NCBI RefSeq assembly: GCF_000143415.4
Contig: NW_003314299.1
Coordinates: forward strand, 1,614,559-1,678,558
Length of the DNA stretch: 64,000 nucleotides
Reading direction: 5' to 3'
Source: Selaginella moellendorffii
Lineage: Eukaryota; Streptophyta; Lycopodiopsida; Selaginellales; Selaginellaceae
Both the position numbers and the translations under genes were made by a program. The number at the start of each line of letters is the position of its first letter. The first letter of the stretch is position 1. Positions 11,617-21,839 of this stretch are shown one piece after another. The notes beneath the pieces were generated by a model. That model saw only the letters and a program-made list of their open reading frames with translations. It did no database searches and had not been told where the DNA came from.

Positions 11617-13155
11617 CAATCGGTTGGGTTGGCTAGAAATCTCGGCAAACGATTTGGTGCCGCGTGGGATGCGAGCCCATCTCCCAGATTGTGGATTTGC
11701 TAGTGCTCTTGGTGTTCTAGCTCTCTCCCTTTGAGAAAGAACGCTCTAAATCTCTGGCAATGTAGGTGAGGATCTGGAACACGAGGCCGCTGATGAAGAA
11801 AGGCGAGGCTGATCGTGGCGGCGAGAAGCTGCTGGCGACGCTGTGCGATCACTTTGGATCGGTGAATTGCATGCGGCAATGGAAGCCTGGTCTTGATCCA
11901 CGAGAAGCACCATGGCACTGGCGCGGTCAGTGGAGAGCCCGTCGAGAACTGGAACGTTTGTGTGTCGCTCCGCCGATAAGCCTTTCTTCTTTTGCGCATC
12001 TAAAAGTTGATACCGTGTACTATTTCTTGTTTTCCTGTACCTTGGTCTTTGATCTCTTCTTTTTATTCCACGTTCGAAGACGGCAACGTGTAGCACAACA
12101 CCGTTCAATGCGGGGTCGGCATGGGATCCAGTCGGCTCTTTCATCCCAGGGTTCCTCTAACAGGCTCAGTCGCTGGTTTGGCAGATCAGCTGGAAGACGA
12201 GCACTTCATAGCATGGTAAATGGGCTCCACCGTGGGGTTCATGGATTGTAGTCGAGGCTGGGAGCTCGAGGTGGAACCATGCATGGTATGGGACCTCCGT
12301 CAATTATAGAACAAGACTCTTCTCCCTCTCAACTTGATCTTGCAAGATCGCGGATTTGGGAGATTGTGGCATAGCATTTAGTGGAATACAAGAAGGAGCC
12401 CGAGGCTCAAGTTGGGGAATTGAGCGCTAAATGCTAGAACAGGACAAGGAAGTGTGCTGGTGGCATAGTGAGGCCACCATTGCACCTCCCAAGAGGGAGC
12501 TTGTACACTTTGGACAGGCTAGTCCCTCATGAGGGCTGCTTCTGGAGGGCAGTAACTGATCAATATGTAGCTGCACAAAGCAAGACCTTAAGTAGGCAAC
12601 CACTTACTGGCCCTGCAAGCAAGCCTGAGTAAGGAGGACCCCTCATCCAGCTAGCAAGTGGTGGCACTTGAAGAGTGGAAAAGTTGGCAGCCATATATGG
12701 TATCCATGTGTCACGAAGTGACACTAAATTTCACTACTCTTTTCCGCATTGAGTATAGAATCTTGTTGAGCAGTGGGATGTAAGAATAACATCTTGATAG
12801 TATGGCAGTGAGAAGAGCTAAAGCTCCTGAATAGTGTCACTATCAAGAAACCATGGCTCTGGCAAAGTGTGGGGTCCTCTCTATCCCTTGCCAAGGGCCC
12901 TGAGCTTTCTTCACTTTAGGCATTACACCTCAGTTACTTCTTCCTTCAAAGAAATTAGTAATTTTCTTGGAAGCTAGTGCTCCATTGATTGTTCTTGCCA
13001 ATGATCATGAATGTTTGTTTCACACAAAAATGAGGGAAAATAAGTGGATGAGAGCTTTTTAAGTGGCTTCCAAAATAGCTGTGCATATGATATGTTTTCT
13101 AAGATGATAAATTTTTTGGTTTATATCTGGTTTTTATATTTTTCCCTTTTACACT
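11617..13155 (+). pseudogene. Decayed second copy of HIRA, with introns
   Basis: DNA closely like HIRA, in the same order but with large deletions. 11617-11765 matches the end of HIRA intron 1 through its acceptor, and 11766-11975 matches exon 2 with several deletions. 12078-12170 keeps scraps of exon 3 (ACGTGTAGC, GGGATCCA, TCGGCTCTTTC). 12185-12342 matches exon 6, and 12940-13040 matches the end of exon 6 and exon 7. About 13050-13090 matches exon 10, and 13100-13155 the 3' UTR. Because intron and 3' flank are kept, this is a DNA duplication and not a retrocopy. No exon can be translated intact. About 590 bp of foreign sequence interrupts it at 12343-12935. Confidence 0.85.
12343..12935. 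other. Unidentified insertion within the HIRA pseudogene
   Basis: The sequence breaks out of the HIRA exon 6 alignment after ...CAACTTGATCTT and returns at GTTACTTCTTCC. The intervening 590 bp has no open frame of note, no clear terminal repeat and no target duplication that I can define. It may be a mobile element fragment or filler DNA. Confidence 0.5.
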
Positions 13156-13756
13156 TATGTAATTAGTGAGATAAATAATTTTCTGCATGGTTTGCTTAAT
13201 AGTAGTGTCATTATTGTTTAGTATTATTGAATAATCCAATAGATCAATAATTATAAACATGTTTATAATCTTATTGAGATAAAAAAAATACTAGGAAGGG
13301 TTTAACAACTATTATTCTAGAATATTTAAGCATATTTTAGGTATATCCATTACCACCTAGAAATGTTTTTAAGCAAACTAAAAGCAATTACTCATTATAT
13401 TAAACTATTATTTAATTACAGTTGAATATGATGGTGTGAGGTCCAAGTGTACAGCTACAATACTATATGCGTAATGGGATTTTGATATTAGATTGATTTC
13501 AATCCGGATCACTCACTCCTATATATAAACTAATAGAGTAAAAAGTCTAAACCCAAAAGTGGTTTTTGGACTAATTAAATATAAAAATGAACTAAAGGAA
13601 TTGAGGAATATAACTTAGAGTAGTTATACATGATTTGAGATAATTTCTTTTAGCCTTCCCGACACTCAAACCACTTGTACCGGACTTTTGTTTCATAGTG
13701 CAATGGGTTTGGAGTTTAACTCCAAATTTAGATGTGCTACATTTAGTATAATTTCA
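13156..13756. repeat. AT-rich stretch and LTR-C-like end fragment
   Basis: 13156-13600 is AT-rich with nothing recognised. About 13670-13745 resembles the terminal part of the LTR-C family: the words TTTGGAGTTTAACTCCAAAT and ATGTGCTACATTTA match the end of the minus-strand LTR at 17861-17930. Confidence 0.45.
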
Positions 13757-14600
13757 TCATACCTTTTGCATCCACTTTTGTTGTGGTGGTATGAAATGTG
13801 CCATTTTAGAAAACGGATTCAACATTACAAATATCGCATTAAATCCCTCACTTATGGGGAGTCTTATGATAAAGTCTATTGTATAACATTTCCATGAATA
13901 ATCGAGGATTAGAAGGCTTTGCAATAAACCCTCACTAACCTTAGTTATAATTTTCACCTATTGATATATTAAGTATGTTTTTATATTGTCTTAAATGTCC
14001 TTTGCCATGTTTGGCTAGTAATACTTTCTCTTGAACAAACCCATTGTCTTGGGCATTCTACTATATCTTGCAAAAGGTTTGTCATGACACTCTTCTAAAG
14101 TTATTTTTCTTAATTCCTCTTATGGAATATACACTCTTATCTATTTATAATAAATAAGTCCATTGCATTTCACATAACTAATTTTCTCTTCCTTATATGG
14201 CTCACCTTGCTAGTGAACATCCCATGCCTCTTTTTTCTTTAGCAACACCTTTTGTGATAAACAATCATCCTCATATACTATTCACACATCATTTTAGAAG
14301 GTTGTTATTGCACTAGATATTATTAACTTCAAGCTTACTTTCTGACCTAGAGTATTTATCATGATATTGTTCTTTTTGGGTTTATACAATATCTTATAAT
14401 CAAACTCAACTAAAGTATTAGCCCACTGACTTTGTTTTTCTCAGACATTAGGCTATAATAAGAAATGTTTTATTGCCACATTTTTTGTGTATACCTTGAA
14501 GTGCCTCCTAAGGTAGTGTTGCCACTCCTTAAGTGCCTTAACCACTACAAACAATTCCTTTTTATGGGTAAACAACTTTTGCTAAAACTTGTCTAACTTC
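13757..14600 (-). pseudogene. Ty3/gypsy pol relic (RNase H and integrase fragments)
   Basis: Read on the minus strand, about 14475-14570 gives ELFVVVKALKEWQHYLRR, an RNase H tail typical of Ty3/gypsy elements. 13757-13957 gives YTIDFIIRLPISEGF followed by FSKMAHFIP, the start of the integrase core. The order RNase H then integrase is as expected. Frames are broken by many stops, so the copy is old. No LTR can be assigned. Confidence 0.7.
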
Positions 14601-14734
14601 TTTGAGAAAATGCCATTGGGTGATCATTTTATTTCAAAGTTGGGATGAACATAAATGGATAAGTGGGGTGACTTGGAAAAGTGTTCAAAAATTGGTTTTA
14701 ACTCCATTGAGAAATGGAATCGTAAATATTCTCA

Positions 14735-14885
14735 ATCCAAGTATGGGGGGCATTACCTACTTGGATACCTTGTATAGCTCATCAAAACCTTGCTCTAGCC
14801 ACATGACTAATGGCAGAAGGTTAGGGGTGTACTTATGAAGTTTGTATTAGGCTGTAGAGTTTTGAAATGTCATCCCAAAGTGGAT
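14735..14885 (+). repeat. Diverged fragment of LTR family A
   Basis: Words such as CATTACCTACTTGGATACC, GCTCTAGCCACATG and GAAATGTCATCCCAAAG align in order with 20310-20460 inside the solo LTR at 19426-21029. It is much more diverged than the other copies. Confidence 0.6.
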
Positions 14886-15046
14886 AGGCCTTTGGATTAG
14901 TGGATTAGTGGTGGTGTTACTTATCTTCATCAAGTTTTCTCATCTTTTAGAAGGGAGGATGATATAAATCTATATATGCATATATTTATATATGTATAGT
15001 ATATAGACCACCCAATTGAGATTAAATCCAGTTTATCTATTTTTAT

Positions 15047-16139
15047 TGTTGCAAATATAACTTCGAGTATTGAAAGTTACTTGTCGGCTAGTCCTTTCGG
15101 ATATTCTTTCCTTACTGCCACGACAGCAAGAGGTCGGTATTGCTGGTTCCCTTTATCAGCCTTTCTTATTCAAATGTTAGTAAACTAGACTTTGCATTTA
15201 TACTTGGCTAGATGAGCATAAGGACAGAATTCCTAAGTGTCTATTTAGCCAAGCATACTTGGCTTGGCTTTTTAGTTCTCTTTTGCTTTGTTTTGCACTG
15301 GCTTGACAAGAACCCTCACATATTGAGACTAGTCCCTCAATATCGCTATATGATAGTTTACTGTATCTGCCAAACACCCTCACTATCATGCCTTTTGTGT
15401 TAGTCTCATTTTAGTCCCAAATGTTATTTATGGAAAGTGTCTAGATTTGCTCATTTGGCACATCTACGAAATATAGAGATTATCCTGAACACAATGGTGT
15501 TCGTCCCGTGTCCAAATTCAAAATCTAGGGACATTCCATATTTAGTAAGTTTTGAGTTTGTCTCAAAGACTAACTTCTGATACTAAGGGAGGCTTGGGGT
15601 GAAAGCCCAAAGCGCATGTTCCTCAAGCGGGGGGGGGGGGTTCCAAAAAGGTGGGGTTCCAAATGTATAATAGGGATAATGGGTAGGTTGGGCATAATTT
15701 AGCTCCCACTTATATGCTTATCCTTGTTTTGCGTCCGGTTTAGGTCTAAGCCCAAGTTTCATACCATGTTGGGTGGTGGAGTACCCATATCTTTGTGTTA
15801 GGCCACTAGTATGCTAAAATAGTGCTAAACTCCATTTAGCTTTATTTTACATGTTGGTCCTTGCATTAGGATGTTAATTGCTCTAGGATTAATCTAAGTT
15901 GCTCCGTGCTCTTGTCCCTTCATTCCTTGGGGTGTATGTTTGGGAGTCGTTCCATGCTCCAATGCCATTGTTCCTTGGCTCTATATTTGGAAGTTTGGCA
16001 CAGTTCCTTCATTCAGTGGCCCAAGGCCCTGAAACATAGGTCCACACTACTATCCTTTTGATACGTGGTATATAACACATGGCATTTGGAGGGTTTAGGT
16101 TCTGCTTCGTGATTATCCTATGGTAAATCACCATAGGAT
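15047..16139 (+). repeat. LTR family C copy, plus orientation, diverged
   Basis: From TGTTGCAAATATAACTTCG to about 15865 this aligns with the reverse complement of the LTR at 17861-18959, in the same order: CTTGTCGGC, GCATAAGGACAGAATTC, TGTTCGTCCC, CATTCCATATTTAG, a G-run at about 15630, GCGTCCGG and GTTAGGCCAC. The two copies form a large inverted repeat around the solo LTR at 16145-17843. 15866-16139 is not clearly matched. No open frame is supported. Confidence 0.65.
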
Positions 16140-16144
16140 AAAGG

Positions 16145-17843
16145 TGTAAGCAACTAAATTTTCCATTCTACTTTAGTCACTTAACCACACCTCCGACCTC
16201 TTGGAGGAGTCTCATTCACAACCTCCATAAGTCCAATTCAGGACTTAGGACTTGCTAGCCCCAAGAATGGCATCCATGCCACTCAACATTTGCACTTGGT
16301 CCAAGTGCTCCACGTCTCCGATCCCATGACCGACACTCAAAGGTACCACCGACATGGCAGCTTGTTACGCTAAGGCCATGCCCAATCACCTTTGCCACAC
16401 TGGTAGTCCAATACCACTTGCATCACAGTTTTGGCTCTCCAAGACTAGGCAAACCATCCGTGAGTGGTCATCTCAGACCCACTCCTTAGCATCCTTAGGA
16501 TGCCCACCGACAAGGGGAATAGCCTTCCCCAATATCCCTCTGTCAGTCCCCACTAAGTCCCTTTCTGCCCTTGGCCGTGTTTGCCAACACTGCCACTTGA
16601 TCGAGGCCCACCGGCCCGGCCACTAAGTCCCACTATCCTCGAGGACTTCCTCACTGTGTGATTGTGTCCTTGGTCACCCCACCAGAGGGCTACCCCTCTT
16701 CCTTTCCACAGTCTGGGACTTTGGGACACCATTTCGGAACACCGTGGCCTTACGCGAGCCACTTGGGTACTCTCCCCACCTATCGCCTTTAGGTGCTCTA
16801 GCCATGGGCTTAGAGCGAGGTTCCGTTGAGCCATGCTTGGTATCCAAGTAGGTAGTGCCACCCACACTTGGACTGGGAGCATCGGCCAGTCGATCTCCCG
16901 GGGGAACTAGAGCCGGCTCTTGAACACTTCACCAAGCTACCCCGCTTGTCGGTCCATGTTCACTCTAGTTTTGGACTTCCCAGTGGGCAGCTCATCACCC
17001 AACACTGGGTCCGGCCTTCCTGGGCCAAATTGGCCTTTCCTAGCCAAACTGGCCTTTCCTGGCCAAACTGGCTCCACTGCAGTCCTCCCCCTACTATACT
17101 TTTGGAGCTCACCAAACCCCCCAGGGTCTGGGAGACGAATGCTTTGGGCTTTCACCCTCTCAGGCTCCGGACTCGGACTCGGATTCGGACTCGGACTCGG
17201 ACTTGGGCTCGGCCTTGGTCTCGGTCTCGGTCCCGATCTCGGTCTCGGTCTCGGTCCCGGTCTCGGTCTTGGTCCCGGTCTCGGTCTTGGTCCCGGTCTC
17301 GACTTTGGACTCCATCTCGGGTCCATCTCAGACTCCAACTCGGACTCCATCTCGGACTCCATCTCGGGTCCATCTCGGGTCCATCTCGGACTCCATCTCG
17401 GACTCCACCTCGGACTCCGTCTCGGGTCCATCTCGGGTCCCATCTCGGGTCCATCTCGGGTCCATCTCGGACTCCATCTCGGACTCCATTTCGGGTCCAT
17501 CTCGGGTCCACCTCGGACTCCACCTCGGACTCCATCTCGGGTCCATCTCGGGTCCACCTCGGACTCCACCTCGGACTCCACCTCGGACTCCACCTCGGAC
17601 TCCATCTCGGACTCTTCCACGTGTCATGTGTTGGTCCCTTTGGGTCCCTTTTTGGAGCCTCGCTTATTGCTCGCTTCGTGCTCGTTCCTCGAACACTTTG
17701 TTGGGAGTTCCACTCCCGCTCTCAACCTTTCAAGTCGGAGCTTTTAGTCCAAACGTTTTACGCTCATTTAGCTTTCGCTTCAGCCACTACCACGTGGCAC
17801 CCCTCCAGCTCCACTCTGGGGCCTAGGGACTTTGTGTCTCACA
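16145..17843 (+). mobile_element. Solo LTR, family A (1,699 bp) with AAAGG target duplication
   Basis: Starts TGTAAGCAACTAAA and ends GTGTCTCACA, the TG...CA ends of an LTR. It is flanked by AAAGG at 16140-16144 and 17844-17848, the 5-bp duplication left by integration. No internal domain is attached, so it arose by LTR-LTR recombination. The 3' half holds a simple-sequence array (17160-17610) of CTCGGA hexamers and 12-18-mers built on CTCGGACTCCAT. The long open frames across the array on both strands are artefacts of the repeat. Confidence 0.9.
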
Positions 17844-17860
17844 AAAGGGTAAAAACCACG

Positions 17861-18959
17861 TGTGCTACATTTATATATAAATATACCATTCTTATATGTA
17901 GTGCACCTGAATTTGGAGCCAAACTCCAAGCCTGTTGCGCTACAAAACGAGGGTCCGGTATAATCCCACGAGCACCAGCTCCTTGTATCTAGCACCTACA
18001 TGCAAAATGGTGTCAGACGGAGTCTGGCATAATTTTGGCATACCGGTGGCCTAATGCGAGAAGGAGGGTACCTTACTGATTAGAGCAATGTGGAGCTTGG
18101 GCTTAGACCCAAGCCGGACGCAGAACAAAGAGCGACACAGCCTAGTGAAAGCCAAACTAATGTCTTAAGTGGTCGGATATACATTCTAACGACTATCCCT
18201 ACTATACATTTGGAACCCCCCATAGCCCCCCCCCCCCCCCCCCCCCCCCCCTTCCTTGAGGAACACATGCTTTGGGCCTAAACCCTAATGTCTCAAGTAG
18301 TGGAATATACATTCTAACCCCTATCCCTACTATACATTTGGAACCCCCCATAGCCCCCCCCCCCCCTCCCCCCAAGCCTCCCTTAATACCAAGAGTTAGT
18401 CTTTGGGACAAGCTTAAAACTTACTAAATATGGAATGTCCTTAGATTGCGAATTTAGACATAGAACGAACACTATTGTACTTGTTTTTTTCTTTGGCGAG
18501 TTTTAGGGTGGTGATGGGGAGCTAGATCTCTACATTCTGTAGATATGCCAAATGAGCGAATCTAGACACTTTCCACAAATAGCATTTGGGACCGAATTGA
18601 GATTAATATAAAGGGCATGATAGCGAGGGTGTTTGGCAGACACGATAAGCTATCATGTAGCGATATTAAGGGACTAGTCTTAATACGCGAGGGTTCTTAT
18701 CACTAGCAAGTGCAAGACAAAATGAGACAGGAACTCCTTACCCGGTTAAGTATGCTTAGCTAATAGCACGTAGGAATTCTGTCTTTATGCTCGTTCGGTC
18801 TAAGTACATTCAAAATGCCCAGTTAACACCACTAGCATAAGAGGGGCTACCAAAAGGATCCAATTGTACCGACCTTCTACCGTCATGGCAATAAGGAAAG
18901 AGTGTCCGTAAGGGCTGGCCGACAAGTATCTTTCGATACCCGAAGTCACATTCGTGACA
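17861..18959 (-). mobile_element. LTR family C, minus orientation (about 1,099 bp)
   Basis: On the minus strand it begins TGTCACGAATGTGAC at 18959 and ends GTAGCACA at 17861, with TG...CA ends. I find no matching target duplication. It contains two C-runs, at about 18228-18251 and 18354-18375, each ending a tandemly repeated block of about 125 bp (18160-18285 and 18286-18380). Seen in inverted orientation at 15047-15865 and as a fragment at 27065-27206. Confidence 0.7.
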
Positions 18960-18969
18960 CTCTCCTGCC

Positions 18970-21281
18970 TGTAAACAACTAAAGAGATTAACTCAAAAGG
19001 CGATCCATAAGGTCCAAATATAGAAGGAAAGGGCCTATGAACAAGAGTGCACCCCCTTTTCCAATTGGTTAAGGGTCTTAGGATATTTGGGGTTAAGTGT
19101 CTTTGGGTTTGAATAGTACTGGGTTGGGTGACCTCCTAGGAAATCCAAACTCAGGTGCTTACATTTGGTATCAGAGTGGGTCTTGGGTCTGACTCTATTG
19201 GTTGGCTAGGGGAATCACACCATATGCTGATTTACATCTAGCTGGTCTAGTTTGCTCCCACTAGGTTTGACCCAAGGGGTAGGGTGTCAAGAGAGCGGGG
19301 CTCTCAGGAGAGCTGTGGCTTTTAGCTTCCGTTCACAAGGGCATGAACTTGCAGGGAAGCGTGGTGGATTGTAAGCAACTAAAGGGGTAGGGTGTCAAGA
19401 GAGCAGGGCTCTCAAGAGAGCTGCGTGTGAGACACAAAATCCCTAGGCCCCGAAGTGGAGCCGGAAGGGCGCCACGTGGTAGTGGCTGAAGCGAGAGCCA
19501 AACGAGTGTAACACGTTTGGACCAAAAGCTCCGACTTGAAAAAGTCAAGAGCGGGAGTGGAACTCCCAACGAAGTGCTCGAGGAACGAGCACGAAGCGAG
19601 CAAAAAGCGAGGCTCCAAAAAGGGACCCAAAGGGACCAATATATGACACGTAGAAGTGTCCGAGATGGACTCGAGTTGGAGTCCGAAGTGGAGTCCGAGA
19701 TGGACTCGAGTTGGAGTCCGAGATGGAGTCCGAGGTGGACCCGAGATGGACCCGAAATGGAGTCCGAGATGGAGTCCGAGATGGACCCAAGATGGACCCG
19801 AGATGGAGTCCGAGATGGACCCGAGATGGAGTCCGAGATGGAGTCCGAGATGGAGTCCGAGATGGACCCGAGATGGAGTCCGAAGTCAAGACCGGGACCG
19901 GGACCGAGACCGAGACCGAGACCGAGACGAAGATCGGGACTGAGACCGAGACCGAGGCCGAGGCCGAGACCGAGCTCAAGCCCGAGTCCGAGTCCGAGTC
20001 CGAGTCCGAGTCCGAGTCCGAGTTCGAGTCTGAGAGGGTGAAAGCCCAAAGCGTTCGTCTCCTAGACCCTGGGGGGTTTGGTGAGCTCCAAAAGTATAGT
20101 AGGGGGGAGGACTGCAGTGGAGCCAGTTTGGCCAGGAAAGGCTAGTTTGGCCCAGGAAGGCCGGACCTAGTGTTGGGTGATGAGCTGCCCATTGGGAAGT
20201 CCAAGACTAGAGTGAACACAGACCGACAAGCGGGGTAGCTTAGTGAAGTGTTCAAGAGCCGGCTCTAGTTCCCCCGGGAGATCGACTGGCCGATGCTCCC
20301 AGTCCAAGTGTGGGTGGCACTACCTACTTGGATACCTGGTGTGGCTCAACGGAACCCGCTCTAAGCCCATGGCTAGAGCACCCAAGGGCAGAAGGCGAGG
20401 AGAGTACCCCGGTGGCTCGCGTAAGGCCACGGTGTTCCGAAATGTTGTCCCAAAGGCCCAGACTGTGGAAAGGAAGAGGAGCAGTCCTCTGGGGTAGTGA
20501 CCAAGGACACAGTCGTGTGGTGAGGAAGTCCCAGAGGACCTTGGGACTTAGTGGTCGGGCCTGTGGGTCTCGATCCAGGGGCAGTGTTGGCAAACACGGC
20601 TAGGGGCAGAAAGGGACTTAGTGGGGACTGACAGAGGGATATTGGGGAAGGCTATTCCCCTTGTCGGTGGGCATCCTAAGGATGCTAAGGAGTGAATCTG
20701 AGATGACCACTCACGGATGGTTTGCCTAGTCTTGGAGAGCCAAGATGGTGATGCAAGTGGTATTGGACTACCAGTGTGGCAAAGGTGATTGGGCATGGCC
20801 TTAGTGTAACGGACTGCTATGTCGGTGGTACCTTTGAGTGTCGGTCATGGGATCGGATACGTGGAGCACTTGGACCAAGTGCAAATGTTGAGTGGCATGG
20901 ATGCCATTCTCGGGGATAGCAAATCCCAAGTCCTGGATTGGACTCATGGAGGTTGTGAATGAGACTCCTCCAAGTGGTCAGAAGTGTGGTTAAGTGACTA
21001 AAGTAGAATGGAAAATTTAGTCGCTTACACTGCGGCTCTTAGCTTCCGTTCATGAGGGCGTGAACTTGTAGGGAAGCATGGTGGATTGTAAGCAACTAAA
21101 GAGAACGACTTAAGAGGCGATCCATAAAGGTTTAAATATAGAAGGAAAGGGCTTATGAACAAAAGTGCACCCCTTTTTCTAATCGGTTAAGGGTCTTGGG
21201 ATATTTGGGGTTAAGTGTCCTTGGGTTTGAATAGTACTAGGCTGGGTGACCTCTCGGGAAGTCCAAACTCAGGTGCTTACA
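18970..21281 (+). mobile_element. TRIM (miniature LTR retrotransposon) with CTGCC target duplication
   Basis: Two near-identical short LTRs, 18970-19163 (194 bp) and 21087-21281 (195 bp), both TGTAARCAACTAAAGAG...GGTGCTTACA. After the 5' LTR comes TGGTATCAGAGT at 19166-19177, an 11/12 match to the initiator-tRNA-Met primer site. A purine-rich tract (GGGAAGCATGGTGGAT) ends at 21086. CTGCC flanks the element at 18965-18969 and 21282-21286. Without the nested solo LTR it is about 700 bp and codes for nothing, the definition of a TRIM. Part of the internal region near 19280-19425 is tandemly duplicated. Confidence 0.9.
19426..21029 (-). mobile_element. Solo LTR, family A (1,604 bp) nested in the TRIM
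   Basis: On the plus strand it reads TGTGAGACACAAAATCCC to CGCTTACA, the reverse of the copy at 16145-17843. It is flanked by CTGCG at 19421-19425 and 21030-21034. It contains the family's CTCGGA-type array at about 19660-20035. It inserted after the TRIM. Confidence 0.9.
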
Positions 21282-21286
21282 CTGCC

Positions 21287-21839
21287 CTTGGGGAAGATCA
21301 ACATCCTCGTCGATGCATACCTGAGTCTAGCAAACTTTCAAGGAAACAATTCTGAAAGTTAACAGAAAGCACACTATGTGGGAAATACACTGACTTAAAT
21401 GAGTTATGGAACGACCTCTCTTCTACGTCCAAAGACGTTAAGACTCAGACACCTTCCAGCCGTCACCGACAAAGAAATGACTAATGGAGTTAGCCACTCA
21501 TGTTGCTCCGAGTACCACTCGAATTACAAAGGAATGATACATCTTTGCCCGCAGGGATATAGGGAGAAGGCTAGAGGCCCAACTTCCCCTGAGCAAGAAA
21601 TCAACCTTGTTGGGAAGATTTAGACAACTATTATAAACTAGCAGATTAAGTTGTTTACACGACCACGCCCCTTTTCAAAAGTGAGTAATTGAGAGAGAGG
21701 CGGGGACTTGTGATTAGTCTATAATAGTTATCCCCATGGTTATGGATTGGACCCATGCACCAAAGTGTTGAAGTTAACTTGCCAAAACTGACCCAAGTAC
21801 TAACGAACGAGAGAAACAACACTTTGATTTATAGAAATA
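21287..21839 (-). repeat. Probable 3' LTR and flank of the chromovirus
   Basis: On the minus strand a purine-rich AAAAGGGGCGTGG is followed at 21659 by TGTAAACAACTTAATC, which could be a polypurine tract and LTR start. No second copy exists in the window to confirm the LTR. 21661-21839 would be untranslated 3' sequence of the element. No coding frame is supported. Confidence 0.4.

Noticed and set aside
17160-17610. Possible CRISPR-like or satellite array
   Set aside because: Units of 6-18 bp are contiguous without unique spacers and sit inside LTRs of a plant genome.
16868-17992. Long open frames rich in Arg-Ser or Gly-Leu repeats, also at 19333-20145, 26234-27046 and 61012-62003
   Set aside because: They arise from hexamer and 12-mer arrays free of stops in several frames on both strands inside LTR family A, and no domain extends outside the array.
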